Assembly (NCBI GenBank): GCA_035999765.1
Contig: CP108521.1
Location: 3,968,001 to 4,032,000 of the forward strand
From: Streptomyces sp. NBC_01231
Lineage (GTDB): Bacteria > Actinomycetota > Actinomycetes > Streptomycetales > Streptomycetaceae
DNA length: 64,000 nucleotides
Direction: 5' to 3'
Shown: piece after piece, positions 1 to 8,738 of the stretch
Position numbering within the stretch: position 1 is the first letter of the stretch
Layout: each line of letters begins with the position of its first letter
Program-made: the position numbers and the translations under genes
The notes under the pieces: generated by a model
What the model was told of the DNA's origin: nothing
Database searches by the model: none
The model's input: only the letters and a program-made list of their open reading frames with translations

Positions 1-48
1 GTTCCGGCATTCCCTTTCCATCCGCCCCGCAGAACCCGGAGGAGACAC

Positions 49-456
49 ATGACCAGCACGGACGCCAGCAAGAGCGAGATCGAGACCGCGGTCGGCGACG
101 TCCTGAACCGTCTCCAGGAGACCTGGACGGCCAACGACGCGGACGCGGTCGCAGACCTCTACACCGAAGACGCGACGCTGGTGATGACGGGCGTGTTCAT
201 CAACGGCCGGGAAGAGATCAGGAAGTTCATGGCCGAGGCATTCGCGGGCCAGCTCGCCGGCAGCCGCCCGCACAACGTGCCGAGGATCATCCGCAGGGTC
301 GGCGCGGACACCGCCGTCGTCAACAGTGACATCGGCCTCATCCTCGCCGGCAACAACGACGTCGCCGAAGGTGACGAGCGTGTGGCCACCTGGGCTCTCA
401 CGTTGCGGGACGGCCGCTGGCTGATCGCGGCCTATCACAACTGCCCCGTCGGCTGA
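49..456 (+). CDS. SnoaL/NTF2-like (SgcJ/EcaC-type) small protein
   Basis: A 135-residue protein of the NTF2-like alpha+beta cone fold, with the DUF4440-type pattern: an N-terminal helix ending in WTANDADAVADLY, then TEDATLVMTG and a C-terminal WALTLRDGRWLIAAYHN strand. GGAGGAG lies 6 nt before the ATG. Members in polyketide clusters act as cyclases, hydroxylases or structural helpers, but the fold alone does not fix the reaction. It lies at the left edge of the polyketide cluster, is followed by its own hairpin terminator, and may be the end of an operon that begins outside the window. Family call good; role unknown. Confidence 0.75.
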   Translation: MTSTDASKSEIETAVGDVLNRLQETWTANDADAVADLYTEDATLVMTGVFINGREEIRKFMAEAFAGQLAGSRPHNVPRIIRRVGADTAVVNSDIGLILAGNNDVAEGDERVATWALTLRDGRWLIAAYHNCPVG

Positions 457-475
457 GGACACCTGACACCCACCC

Positions 476-513
476 GAGTGCACCACGGCGGCCCCGAGCG
501 CCGTGGTGCACTC
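476..513 (+). terminator. Hairpin after the NTF2-like gene
   Basis: Perfect 15-bp inverted repeat (476-490 with 499-513) with an 8-nt loop, 20 nt after the stop codon at 456. No clear T-run, as is common for Streptomyces terminators. Confidence 0.7.
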
Positions 514-577
514 CCGTCCCGGGGCCGCCTGAAGGGTCCAGCCCTAAGGCGGCTCCTCGTTCTGGGAGCCCGAGACC

Positions 578-1195
578 ATGCAGGTGCGCAAGCTCAAGGT
601 GCAGGACGCATACGAACTCATCCCCCCGACGTTCCCCGACCAGCGCGGTGTCTACTGCGCGCCGTTCCAGGCCTCGGCGCTGGCCGAGGTGCTCGGCTGC
701 ACTCCGCGCTTCGTCCAGGTGAGTCACGCGGTGTCGCACCGGGGCGCCGTACGGGGCCCGCACTACGCCGACGTCCCGCCGGGGCAGGCCAAGTACGCCT
801 TCTGCACACAGGGATCGTTGCTGGATCTCATCATCGATGTCCGGGTGGGCTCGCCGACCTTCGGCAGGTGCGCGACCGTACGACTCGACTCGACCAGCTT
901 TCACGCGGTCTATGTGGCCGAGGGCCTGGCTCACGCGGTCGTTGCGCTCGAACCCGGCACCTCGCTCACCTACCTCACCTCGACCGGCTACAACCCGGCC
1001 GTCGAGCACGGCATCAACCCCACCGATCCGGATCTGGGCCTGCCCCTGCCGGAAGGCCTGGAGCTGATCGTGTCGGAGAAGGACCGCTCGGCGCCGACCC
1101 TCGCCCAGGCACTCGCCGACGGCCGTCTCCCCCGCTACGAGGACTGTCTCGCGCATTACCGCCGGCTGCGGCGAGCCGCTGCCGCGGTCGCCTGA
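578..1195 (+). CDS. rmlC: dTDP-4-keto-6-deoxyglucose 3,5-epimerase (RmlC family)
   Basis: A 205-residue cupin of the RmlC family. It isomerises dTDP-4-keto-6-deoxy-D-glucose at C3 and C5 toward dTDP-L-rhamnose. Visible family marks are QVSHAVSHRGAVRGPHYA (the conserved R-G-x-H with the catalytic His) near residue 70, and YLTSTGYNPAVEHGINP followed by a DPDLGL strand near residue 135. Length fits the family (about 200). It is convergent with rmlD-rmlB-rmlA, which supply the other steps, so the window holds a complete dTDP-L-rhamnose set. A 3-epimerase giving another deoxysugar is possible, but RmlD nearby favours L-rhamnose. Confidence 0.85.
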   Translation: MQVRKLKVQDAYELIPPTFPDQRGVYCAPFQASALAEVLGCTPRFVQVSHAVSHRGAVRGPHYADVPPGQAKYAFCTQGSLLDLIIDVRVGSPTFGRCATVRLDSTSFHAVYVAEGLAHAVVALEPGTSLTYLTSTGYNPAVEHGINPTDPDLGLPLPEGLELIVSEKDRSAPTLAQALADGRLPRYEDCLAHYRRLRRAAAAVA

Positions 1196-1277
1196 GCACT
1201 CTCCCGAAGGCGGGCTCGGCGTGCCCTCTCCCGGCCCCGCCCGTGGTGCCACCCAGCAGGCCGGGCGACCGATCACC

Positions 1278-1332
1278 GTCACAACCTCCATGGACCTCCC
1301 GGTCAAGCCGGGAGGTCCATGGAGGTTGTGAC
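1278..1332 (+). terminator. Hairpin after rmlC
   Basis: Perfect 25-bp inverted repeat (1278-1302 with 1308-1332) with a 5-nt loop, 83 nt past the rmlC stop. Probably a factor-independent terminator; it would work in both directions. Confidence 0.75.
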
Positions 1333-1580
1333 GCGGCCGATCAGCGACGAGCCGGTCCGAGTTCGCGTGCCCGCCGCAGCCGGCAGACCCGGGCTTCCAC
1401 CGCTGCCGCGGTGCGGTGTGGTGTCGCCCGGGGACGGCTGGAGCGATCGCAGCGCCAGCTCGCGGTGGCGTGCGAGATGCCCGTCTCTGACGCGACATGC
1501 GCGACGGGGCGGCCTGCGCGGACCCGCTCGACCAGCGGCCACCTGCCATGAACGGTCAGCCGGGCATTACGGGGTGAGAC

Positions 1581-1634
1581 GAAGACCTCCGGTGTGGTGC
1601 GGCCCTGGACAGCCGCACGACACCGGAGGTCTTC
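1581..1634 (-). terminator. Hairpin after the rmlD operon
   Basis: Inverted repeat of 23 bp with one mismatch (1581-1603 with 1612-1634), 8-nt loop, 49 nt beyond the rmlD stop on the minus strand. Likely terminates the leftward sugar operon. Confidence 0.7.
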
Positions 1635-1682
1635 GCCATGATCAAGACCGGCGACTGTCGACGACGCTCGTGATCAATACGC

Positions 1683-2603
1683 CTAGACCGCCTGGTCGGG
1701 CACGGGCGTGCCTGCGCGGAGGGACGCGGTGACCTCCCGCAGCGCCGCCGGCCACGGCCGCGGTGCGGGCAGGCCGGATGCGGTCCACGCACGGACACCC
1801 AGTGCCGAATACGCCGGCCTGGGCGCGGGACGCCCGAACTCGGCCGACGTACACGGCCGCACCCGACGGGGATCGGCACCGAGACACGCGAACACCGAGC
1901 GCGCGAACTCGTACCAGCTCGCCCGGCCGGTGTTGACGTAGTGCAGCAGCCGCTCGGCGGGTCCGGCCCCCTCGGTGACACGCGCGGCCAGTGACAGCAG
2001 ACCCGACGCCAGATCGCCCGTCGAGGTGGGCGACCCCACCTGGTCGTTCACCACCGAGACCACGGCGCGTTCCTGCTCCAGTCGCGCCATGGTGCGGACG
2101 AAGTTGGCGCTGTGACTCGAGTACACCCAGGCCGTCCGGACGACCCACGCCCGGGCGCCGGAACCGAGCACGGCCTGTTCGCCCGCCAGCTTGGTGTGTC
2201 CGTAGACGTTGAGCGGGTTCGGCAGGTCCGATGGTTCGTACGGTTCACACGCCTTGCCGTCAAAGACGTAGTCGGTGGAGACGTGGACGAGCGGGACGCC
2301 GTGCGCGCGGCACGCCGCGGCCAGGAAGCCCGGGCCCAGGGCGTTCACCAGGAACGCCCGGTCCTTGTCCGACTCGGCGGCATCCGCGTTGGTGTATGCG
2401 GCGGCGTTGATCACCACGGCGGGCAGACCACGCCGGCCTGCCGCGGCGACGAACCTGTCGAGCCCGGCCGCTGTCATCACCGGATCGGTGATGTCCAGTT
2501 CGTGCGACGTGGGCGCGAGCAGCAGGTTGTCCGGCGGGCACACACGGGCCAATTCGGTACCCAGCATTCCGCCTCCGCCGGGTACCAGGATCGCCATGGC
2601 CAT
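1683..2603 (-). CDS. rmlD: dTDP-4-dehydrorhamnose reductase
   Basis: A 306-residue extended short-chain dehydrogenase that reduces dTDP-4-keto-L-rhamnose to dTDP-L-rhamnose with NAD(P)H. The start GILVPGGGGMLGTELA-like segment is the nucleotide-binding GxxGxxG, followed by the RmlD-typical HELDITDP, VINAAAYTNADAAESD, HVSTDYVFDG and YGHTKLAGE (catalytic YxxxK). The frame is open far upstream, but the ATG at 2603 is chosen because it overlaps the rmlB stop by one base (TGATG) and the family begins there. Translationally coupled to rmlB. High confidence in family and reaction. Confidence 0.9.
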   Translation of the reverse strand: MAMAILVPGGGGMLGTELARVCPPDNLLLAPTSHELDITDPVMTAAGLDRFVAAAGRRGLPAVVINAAAYTNADAAESDKDRAFLVNALGPGFLAAACRAHGVPLVHVSTDYVFDGKACEPYEPSDLPNPLNVYGHTKLAGEQAVLGSGARAWVVRTAWVYSSHSANFVRTMARLEQERAVVSVVNDQVGSPTSTGDLASGLLSLAARVTEGAGPAERLLHYVNTGRASWYEFARSVFACLGADPRRVRPCTSAEFGRPAPRPAYSALGVRAWTASGLPAPRPWPAALREVTASLRAGTPVPDQAV

Positions 2604-3637
2604 CAGGCGGCCCCCCGGGACATCTGGACGGCCGGTCCGGTGGTTCCCGCTCGCGGCCTCAGCGGTTCCCACCAGGAACGGTTCTCGGCGTACCAGCGCA
2701 CGGTGTCGGCAAGGCCTGCGGCCAAGTCGGTCCGGGGCCGGTAGCCCAGCTCTGTCCGGATCTTGGAGTCGTCGATCGCGTACCGCAGATCGTGGCCGGC
2801 CCGGTCGGGCACCCTCCGGACCGCATCCTCCCAGTCGGCACCGACCTCCCGCAGCAGTAGGGCGGTGAGCTCCCGGTTGGTCAACTCGGTGCCACCGCCG
2901 ATGTGGTAGACGCTCCCCGGCTTCCCGCCCTCTGCCACCAACTGGACGCCACGGCAGTGATCGTCGACGTGCAGCCACTCACGGACGTTCTCGCCACCGC
3001 CGTACAGCGGCACCGTGCCGCCGTCCAGGAGGTTGGTGACGAAGAGCGGGATCACCTTCTCCGGGAACTGGTACGGCCCGTAGTTGTTGGAGCATCGTGT
3101 GACGCAGACGGACAGGCCGTACGTCCGGTGGTAGGCGAGCGCGAGCAGGTCCGCGCCGGCCTTGGACGCTGAATACGGCGAATTGGGTGCCAGAGGCTGG
3201 TCCTCGGACCACGAACCGTCGGCGATCGATCCGTACACCTCGTCCGTCGACACCTGGACGAACTTCCCGACACCTGCGTCCGTGCAGGCCCGTAGCAGTG
3301 TGTGCGTGCCCTGGATGTTGGTCCGTACGAACTCCGCCGCTCCGGTGATCGAGCGGTCCACGTGGGACTCCGCGGCGAAGTGCACCACGACGTCGGTCAT
3401 CGGCAGAAGCTCGGCCAGCAGGTCCGCGTCGCAGACGTCTCCGATGACCAGTCGGAGCCGCTTGTCGTCGCGGACCGACGCCAGATTGGCCTCGTTTCCC
3501 GCGTAGGTGAGTTTGTCCAGGACGACCACGGAGGCCCCGGCGAACGCCGGGTACGCACCGCGGACGAGCTGGCGCACATAGTGCGACCCGATGAAGCCGG
3601 CACCCCCGGTCACCAGGATCCGCAACTGTCGCGACAT
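2603..3637 (-). CDS. rmlB: dTDP-glucose 4,6-dehydratase
   Basis: 344 residues, the standard length. It converts dTDP-glucose to dTDP-4-keto-6-deoxyglucose, the shared intermediate for deoxysugars. Visible marks: VTGGAGFIGSHYV (NAD binding, about residue 10), HFAAESHVDRSI, the STDEVYGS segment carrying the dehydratase D-E pair, YSASKAG (catalytic YxxxK), RCSNNYGPYQFPEK and REWLHVDDHC. It starts 17 nt after rmlA stops and is coupled to rmlD. Clustering with a glycosyltransferase and PKS genes suggests a copy dedicated to decorating the polyketide, not only wall synthesis. Confidence 0.93.
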   Translation of the reverse strand: MSRQLRILVTGGAGFIGSHYVRQLVRGAYPAFAGASVVVLDKLTYAGNEANLASVRDDKRLRLVIGDVCDADLLAELLPMTDVVVHFAAESHVDRSITGAAEFVRTNIQGTHTLLRACTDAGVGKFVQVSTDEVYGSIADGSWSEDQPLAPNSPYSASKAGADLLALAYHRTYGLSVCVTRCSNNYGPYQFPEKVIPLFVTNLLDGGTVPLYGGGENVREWLHVDDHCRGVQLVAEGGKPGSVYHIGGGTELTNRELTALLLREVGADWEDAVRRVPDRAGHDLRYAIDDSKIRTELGYRPRTDLAAGLADTVRWYAENRSWWEPLRPRAGTTGPAVQMSRGAA

Positions 3638-3653
3638 CCCTTCCCCCCTTCTC

Positions 3654-4523
3654 TCAGTCGGCCTGTGCCGCTGCCATCACGTACCGGCCGTATCCGGAGT
3701 TCTGCTGCTTTCGGCCCAGCGCGTAGCAGGAGTCCGCGTCGATGAATCCCATCCGCAGCGCGATCTCCTCCAGGCATGCCATGCGCACGCCCTGTCGGTG
3801 CTCCAGCACCTGCACGAACTGGGCCGCGCTGAGCAGGCCGTCGTGCGTCCCGGCGTCCAGCCAGGCGAAGCCGCGTCCGAAGGCCTGCAGCCGTGCCCGG
3901 CCCTGGGCGATATAGGCCCGGTTGACATCCGTGATCTCAAGCTCGCCGCGCTGCGAGGGTGCGAGCTCGCGGGCGATCTCCACGACGTCGTTGGTGTAGA
4001 GGTACAACCCGGTGATCGCTTCCGAGCTCTTCGGCCGGGCCGGCTTCTCCTCGATGTTCACCAGACGGCCCTCGGCGTCGAATTCGGCCACCCCGTACCG
4101 TTGCGGGTCGCGGACCGTGTGACCGAAGAGCGTGCAACCGGTCAGGTCCCGCACACTCGACTGCAGGAGCTCGGAAAGACCCTGGCCGTAGAAGATGTTG
4201 TCGCCCAGGATCAGGGTCACGGAATCGCTGCCGATGAAGCGGGCACCGATCCGGAACGCGTCGGCGATGCCCGTCGGCTGCGGCTGTTCGGCGTAGCTGA
4301 TGTCGAGGCCCAGTTCGGCTCCGTCGCCGAGGACCTGCCGGAAGATCGGCAGGTGTGTCGGCGTCGAGATCAGGAGGATCTCCCGCACGCCGCCGAGCAT
4401 CAGCGTCGACAGCGGGTAGTAGATCATCGGTTTGTCGTAGACCGGGAGCAGTTGCTTCGACATGGCCATCGTCAAGGGGTGCAGCCGGCTCCCGGCACCT
4501 CCGGCGAGAATGATCCCTTTCAT
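3654..4523 (-). CDS. rmlA: Glucose-1-phosphate thymidylyltransferase
   Basis: 289 residues, full family length. It makes dTDP-glucose from glucose-1-phosphate and dTTP, the entry step for dTDP-sugars. Visible: MKGIILAGGAGSRLHPLT (nucleotide-binding GGxGxRLxPLT, residues 5-17), the K in MSKQLLPVYDKPMIYYPL, LGDNIFYGQG, VVNIEEKP-like segment and FAWLDAGTHDGL. It is the first rml gene of the leftward operon, 21 nt below the NmrA-type gene. Confidence 0.93.
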   Translation of the reverse strand: MKGIILAGGAGSRLHPLTMAMSKQLLPVYDKPMIYYPLSTLMLGGVREILLISTPTHLPIFRQVLGDGAELGLDISYAEQPQPTGIADAFRIGARFIGSDSVTLILGDNIFYGQGLSELLQSSVRDLTGCTLFGHTVRDPQRYGVAEFDAEGRLVNIEEKPARPKSSEAITGLYLYTNDVVEIARELAPSQRGELEITDVNRAYIAQGRARLQAFGRGFAWLDAGTHDGLLSAAQFVQVLEHRQGVRMACLEEIALRMGFIDADSCYALGRKQQNSGYGRYVMAAAQAD

Positions 4524-4544
4524 CGTCCAGCCGTCCCGGCGAGG

Positions 4545-5381
4545 TCAGCGGAAGTCATCGGCGTGCTCGAGGGTCCACTGCGCATACGACCTGCCGGGGC
4601 TGCCGATCAGCTGCTGTCGCTGGTCGAGCACGGGCACCGGCCGCTTGTCCCACGTCTCCAGGTAGCGCAGGAGCTGATCGACGACCTGGCTGCGGCCCCA
4701 GCGGCTCAGCGTCTCGCGGTACTGCTCGGGCTGGAGTTCCTCGAACCGGACCGGCCGGCCGATGGCCTCGGCGATCAGGGCGACCTGCTCCCGCTGCGTG
4801 ACCGGCGTCGGCCCGCTCATGGCGTAGGCCACGCCGACGTGCCCGCTCTCGGTCAGCGTGAGCGCTGCCACGTCGGCGATGTCGTCCTCGTGAATGGGCG
4901 CGGAGTAGGACTCCGGGTACGGTGCCCGCACCACACCGTCCGCGTGGATCGCCTGAACCCACTGCAGGGTGTTGGTGGAGAACGTGCCGGCGCGCAGGAA
5001 GCTCCACGGAAGCGACGACTGGCCGAGCGCCCGCTCGACCCGGACGTGCATCTGCGCGATGGGGTTGGTGTCGGCGTCCAGGTAGGTCAGGGACCGTGTC
5101 GACAGGAACGTCACATGCTCGATCCCGGCCTCCTCCATGATCTCCACCTGCGCACCGACGGTGTCCGGCTTGGCGTAGAGGAAGACCTTGGAGACACCGT
5201 CGAGCGCGTTGGCGAGGGTCTGCGGAAGGGCCAGGTCGACTTCGACGATCTCGGCGGCGCTGTCGAAGGAGGTCTTGGCCGGGTCGGAGCTACCGATCCG
5301 TACCTTCTCGCCCGCGGCCAGAAGCTTCTTCGCGACGCTGCGGCCGACGTGTCCACGGCCACCGGTAACCAGAACAGTCAC
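4545..5381 (-). CDS. NmrA-family NAD(P)-binding oxidoreductase
   Basis: 278 residues, atypical short-chain dehydrogenase of the NmrA/quinone-reductase-2 type. The N-terminal VTGGRGHVGRSVAKKLL (residues 5-21) is the Rossmann GxxGxxG; VFLYAKPDTVGAQVEIMEEAGIEHVTFLS follows, and there is no canonical YxxxK, as usual for this group. Such proteins in polyketide clusters include quinone or enone reductases and ring-modifying enzymes; substrate cannot be read here. It sits between the glycosyltransferase (103 nt upstream) and rmlA (21 nt downstream), all leftward, so it likely shares their transcript. It is not a first-ring C9 ketoreductase of the ActIII type. Confidence 0.75.
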   Translation of the reverse strand: MTVLVTGGRGHVGRSVAKKLLAAGEKVRIGSSDPAKTSFDSAAEIVEVDLALPQTLANALDGVSKVFLYAKPDTVGAQVEIMEEAGIEHVTFLSTRSLTYLDADTNPIAQMHVRVERALGQSSLPWSFLRAGTFSTNTLQWVQAIHADGVVRAPYPESYSAPIHEDDIADVAALTLTESGHVGVAYAMSGPTPVTQREQVALIAEAIGRPVRFEELQPEQYRETLSRWGRSQVVDQLLRYLETWDKRPVPVLDQRQQLIGSPGRSYAQWTLEHADDFR

Positions 5382-5483
5382 AGAGTTCTCCTCATGTTGC
5401 GACAGGGAAAGGGCGGACGATCAGCGGAACCCGCCAGGGCAGCCCGTCACTTGCGTGGGCAGGGCCGGGATTCCGGATCGCGG

Positions 5484-6638
5484 TTACTTGACGATGTCCT
5501 CGAGCTTCGCCGCGATCTCCCGCGGTGCCGGCATGGCGCGGATCTCCTCGCGTACCTCGGCGGCGGTCTTCGCCAGTTCCGAGGACGCGAGGGTCTCGGC
5601 CATGAGCTCCGCGGTCAGTCGCGTCTTGTCAGCGGCGACGCCCAGGCCGCGCGTCGCCACCGCGTGCGCGTTGAAGTGCTGGTCGGCGCCGTGGGCAAGG
5701 ATGATCTGCGGGACACCCGCGGACAGTGCGGCGAGGGTGGTGCCGGAGCCGCCATGGTGAACGACCGCGCTGCACGAGCCGAGCACGGCGTTCAACGGCA
5801 GCCAGCCCTCGAGTCGGACGTTGGACGGAGCAGGTGGAATCTGCTCCTGGTCCACGTCACCGAGCGCGAACACGAACTCGGCGTCCACGGCACTCAGTTG
5901 TTCCATCAGGTCCGGAAGTACGGCGAGCCCGCCGTACTTCGGCACGAAGGTGCCGAGCGTGACCAGCACGCGGCGCTGCCGCGGCTCTCGGAGCAGCCAG
6001 TCGGGCAGCGAGCCGACGTCCAGATAGGAGCCGTTGTAGGGGATGTGACGCATCAGCAGATGGTCAAAGCGCTGCGCGTTCATGCTGAGCGGCGTGGTCC
6101 TGACCGGCTGTACCAACCGGGGGGACCCGGAAATGTCGTACGCGTCGTAGGTGGCCCCCATGGCGCTCCGCATCCGCTCGACCATGTCGGGCACGAGGGC
6201 GAAGAGGTGGCTGATGGGCACGAGGGGCACGGAGAGCAGGCTCGCGATCAGCAGGCCGGAGCCTTGGATGTCGGTCGACACCACCAATTCCGGCCGCCAC
6301 GACCGGGCCAGTGACACCGCGCCGGGCGCGACGAGGTCGGAGAGTTCACCGAACAACTCCACAGCGGAGTTGACGTCGGCCTCCTCCATCACGCCGCCGC
6401 GGTACCAGACCAGTTGTCCGGAACTGCCGGTCTGCTCGGCTCTGCGCCGGAACGGTTCGGTCAGGTCGACGTCCTGGCCCAGGTCGACGAAGGGAAAGCC
6501 CGCCTTGGCGCACTCTCGCATTCCGTCGCCGCCCCCCGCATAGAGGATCTCGTGGCCCGCGGACCGCAGCGCCCAGGCCAGCGGTATGGTCGCGAAGATG
6601 TCACTGGCCGTTGAATAGGTGCAGATCAAGATTCGCAT
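5484..6638 (-). CDS. GT-B glycosyltransferase, macrolide/aromatic-polyketide type
   Basis: 384 residues, GT1-like. The C-terminal donor-binding part carries VVHHGGSGTTLAALSAGVPQIILAHGADQHFNA near residue 290, the signature of antibiotic glycosyltransferases; the N-terminal part begins MRILICTYSTASDIF and has the usual acceptor half. Being the only glycosyltransferase in the window and next to a full rml set, it probably moves L-rhamnose from dTDP-L-rhamnose to the aromatic polyketide. First gene of the leftward sugar operon; a SARP-type direct repeat stands 69 nt before its start (6707-6735). Confidence 0.85.
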   Translation of the reverse strand: MRILICTYSTASDIFATIPLAWALRSAGHEILYAGGGDGMRECAKAGFPFVDLGQDVDLTEPFRRRAEQTGSSGQLVWYRGGVMEEADVNSAVELFGELSDLVAPGAVSLARSWRPELVVSTDIQGSGLLIASLLSVPLVPISHLFALVPDMVERMRSAMGATYDAYDISGSPRLVQPVRTTPLSMNAQRFDHLLMRHIPYNGSYLDVGSLPDWLLREPRQRRVLVTLGTFVPKYGGLAVLPDLMEQLSAVDAEFVFALGDVDQEQIPPAPSNVRLEGWLPLNAVLGSCSAVVHHGGSGTTLAALSAGVPQIILAHGADQHFNAHAVATRGLGVAADKTRLTAELMAETLASSELAKTAAEVREEIRAMPAPREIAAKLEDIVK

Positions 6639-6706
6639 GGCTCCGCATACGCCCTTTGTCGAGGTGTCGGCAATTCGTCCAACGCTGCTTCGAGGCTAGG
6701 AGCGCA

Positions 6707-6735
6707 TGCTCTGGGGTCACTCAAGGAACACTTTC
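6707..6735 (-). promoter_or_regulatory. SARP-type heptamer direct repeats before the glycosyltransferase operon
   Basis: Read on the minus strand: heptamers GAAAGTG (6729-6735), TTGAGTG (6718-6724) and CAGAGCA (6707-6713), each 11 bp from the next. The 7+4 spacing is the known SARP (ActII-ORF4/DnrI type) arrangement. Same pattern recurs before other genes of the cluster. Confidence 0.6.
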
Positions 6736-6865
6736 CGTCGGCTACTGAACACGCCGACGCATTCCGACCATTGCTTCCGAGGCCGCCGGTGGATGCGGCC
6801 CACCGGTGGACGCGGCCCGCCCGAAGGACGTATCGTGCGGGCCACGCGTGACACGTTCTCTCCGG

Positions 6866-7651
6866 TTACGACAGGGACACGCAGCTCGCGACCCGCGATT
6901 CCAGGATCTCCCGCTGCAGGTTCTGGATTCTTTCGGAGGGTTCCAGACCGAGCTCGTCGACCAGGGAATGCCTCAGGCGCCGGAACACCTCCAGTGCCTG
7001 GACTCGATGTCCCAGCCGGTCCAGGCAGAACATCAGGTACTCGTGGTAGCGCTCGTGACAGGGGTGCCGCAGCGCCAGCATCGACAGTTCGCTCACCAGC
7101 TCGCGGTGCCGGCCGAGCCGCAGTTCGCTTTCGATCCGGAGTTCCTGTGCGACCGTGCGGCGCTGCTCCAGGCGTGCGATCTCGGACTGGAGCGGAAGGC
7201 CGTGCTCGACGTCCGGAAGTATCGGGCCCGTCCAGAGCCCTTCTGCCTTCCTCAGTACTTCGATCGCCTTTGCGTCGTCGCCGTCGACGATCGCTTTATC
7301 GCCAATGTGGACAAGTCGCAGGAATTCGTGAAGATCGAAGGGGTGCCCTTCCAGTTGGAATTGGTACCCTTCACTGCGAGTGACGAGGATTTCGTCGCGG
7401 ACCCGACTCGCAGGCATGCCCAGACCCCGGGCCAGCCTGGTGCGCAGGTTGAGCACGTAGGTCTGCAGCGCGGTGCGCGCCCGCTTGGGCGGGTCGTTGG
7501 ACCATAACTCGTCGACGAACAGGTGGACCGGGACCGCCCGCGCGTAGTTGAAGAGCAGGAGCGCGAGCACCTTACGCTCCTTCGGCGCACTGGGGGCCGC
7601 GTCGTCGCACTGTCTCCCGGTCATCGACAAATTGCCCAATATGGTGATCAC
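6866..7651 (-). CDS. SARP-family pathway activator
   Basis: 261 residues, the length of small SARPs such as ActII-ORF4 and DnrI. Residues about 1-95 form the OmpR-like winged helix (KERKVLALLLFNYARAVPV, LVDELW-like FVDELWSNDPPKRARTALQTYV, SEGYQFQL); residues about 100-255 form the bacterial transcriptional activation domain (AEGLWTGPILPDV, LEQRRTVAQELRIESELRLGRH, GHRVQALEVFRRLRHSLVDELGLEPSERIQNLQREIL). It lacks ATPase and TPR domains. It likely activates the PKS operons through the 11-bp-period heptamer repeats found before them. It lies upstream of the glycosyltransferase with a 227-nt gap that holds one such repeat. Confidence 0.92.
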   Translation of the reverse strand: MITILGNLSMTGRQCDDAAPSAPKERKVLALLLFNYARAVPVHLFVDELWSNDPPKRARTALQTYVLNLRTRLARGLGMPASRVRDEILVTRSEGYQFQLEGHPFDLHEFLRLVHIGDKAIVDGDDAKAIEVLRKAEGLWTGPILPDVEHGLPLQSEIARLEQRRTVAQELRIESELRLGRHRELVSELSMLALRHPCHERYHEYLMFCLDRLGHRVQALEVFRRLRHSLVDELGLEPSERIQNLQREILESRVASCVSLS

Positions 7652-8368
7652 CGATGTATCCCCCTGTCCAGTCGGTACAGCCCGAAGAATTTACTGTGGC
7701 CAGGCCCTGCGCTTTCAAGAATGACGTGCGGACGTCGACCGTGTCGATCAGTCGGAACCATTCGAAGATAGGCCGTATCTGAAGCCTCTTCCGCAAAATC
7801 TTCGTCAAAGCTGCTCGGACCTACGTCGTGCAGGACGTCATGTCGCGCGCAGAGCAATTTTGCGCCATGGGTGATTCAGCGCGTGGTACGGGCCATAAGT
7901 CATCGATTGGCGAGTGCGGCGATCAAGAAGCCGATTGTGAGCGGCGTCGACACGCTCCTTTCTTGCCACCCGCACACCGGCACTCGTGGTATCCGACCTA
8001 CCGGCCCGAACCATACCCCGCGCCCCACTGGATCAAAGGGCTGCTTTAGCCTCGCTATGGTCGCGCTCTACGGACTCGTGACCGCTTTACTGCCGCACGA
8101 CTGGTTTGCGACGGGGGCGGCGTGGACATTTCTCCGCAACGCTGCCGATTTCAAATCCCCGGCCCCGTGAGACATGGTCCGGAGCACCGCGGAACGCCTC
8201 AAGGCGCCGACCGAACAGCTGGAGATGGCGGTGGCGTGAGAAGGACCCGGGGGCCCGCACCTGTTACCGGCCGCTGGACGTGGTGCCGCAGCCGGACAGG
8301 GTCGGGCCCGGTGCCCGGGTGTGGAGACCCGGGCACCGGGCCCGAAGCGGTATGGACGGCCTTCGTGC
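7652..8368. other. Long intergenic region upstream of the SARP gene
   Basis: 717 bases without a supported gene, noticeably richer in A+T than its surroundings. It must hold the SARP promoter and probably a long leader; its right part carries the terminator at 8302-8345. No SARP heptamer repeat was found near the SARP start, so autoregulation is not indicated. No tRNA-like or protein family similarity recognised on either strand. Confidence 0.55.
8302..8345 (-). terminator. Hairpin after Dabb protein 1
   Basis: Perfect 19-bp inverted repeat (8302-8320 with 8327-8345), 6-nt loop, 24 nt beyond the stop of the leftward gene at 8369. Confidence 0.8.
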
Positions 8369-8689
8369 TCAGCGCGGCACGGAGAGGCGGAGCGGATGAT
8401 GGCTGATCGTGTCGATCTCCCAGCTCAACTCCGCCTTCCAGCGCCCGATGAACTCACGCACTGCCGGGACGGTTGCGTACGACCGCAGCGCGTCGATGTT
8501 TTCGAAGGCGAGTTGCGCTATCACGGCCAGGGGCGGACGGCCGTCCAGCGTGGCGAGTTGGGGCTGGTGGTCGAAGTCCCGCACCAGTCCGGTGCCGAGT
8601 GCGACCTCGCGTGCTTCCGCGAAGAACCGCTGCCGTGTCCCCTCGTCCAGCGGCTTCGAGAACCGGTAGATCAGAGTATGCGTGATCAT
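8369..8689 (-). CDS. Dabb-fold (dimeric A/B barrel) protein, copy 1
   Basis: 106 residues beginning MITHTLIYRFSKPLDEGTR; the Dabb pattern is H-x-L-x-x-R-F at the start, a central FDHQPQLATLDG, AQLAFENIDALRSYATVPAV and a final W. The ATG at 8689 is chosen because its paralogue at 15169 (MIVHTLIYRFPDEV) begins at the same residue; the frame is open further upstream. About half the positions match the paralogue. Dabb proteins include plant olivetolic acid cyclase and several polyketide cyclases or monooxygenase-like barrels, so a cyclisation or anthrone-oxidation role is plausible, not shown. Monocistronic, divergent from the FAD monooxygenase, with SARP-type repeats 50 nt upstream. Confidence 0.75.
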   Translation of the reverse strand: MITHTLIYRFSKPLDEGTRQRFFAEAREVALGTGLVRDFDHQPQLATLDGRPPLAVIAQLAFENIDALRSYATVPAVREFIGRWKAELSWEIDTISHHPLRLSVPR

Positions 8690-8738
8690 CTGATGGAAGA
8701 CCTTCCTTCGTGGTGTGATCCTCCAGAGTTGGCCTTCC

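Larger units (their letters stand above)
1196..1682. other. Intergenic region between convergent rmlC and rmlD
   Basis: 487 bases with no supported gene. It contains two strong hairpins (1278-1332 and 1581-1634), one for each converging unit. The rest shows no family I recognise. Confidence 0.6.

Noticed and set aside
398..1549. A 383-codon minus-strand frame over rmlC and the following gap
   Set aside because: No recognisable protein, and it crosses two strong hairpins and the reverse of rmlC.
4545..5381. NmrA-type gene considered as the missing PKS ketoreductase
   Set aside because: It lacks the YxxxK and the ActIII-type sequence and sits in the sugar operon.
3591..6314. A 907-codon open frame on the + strand
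   Set aside because: It runs antisense to rmlA, the NmrA-type gene and the glycosyltransferase, has no family pattern and is a product of high GC content.
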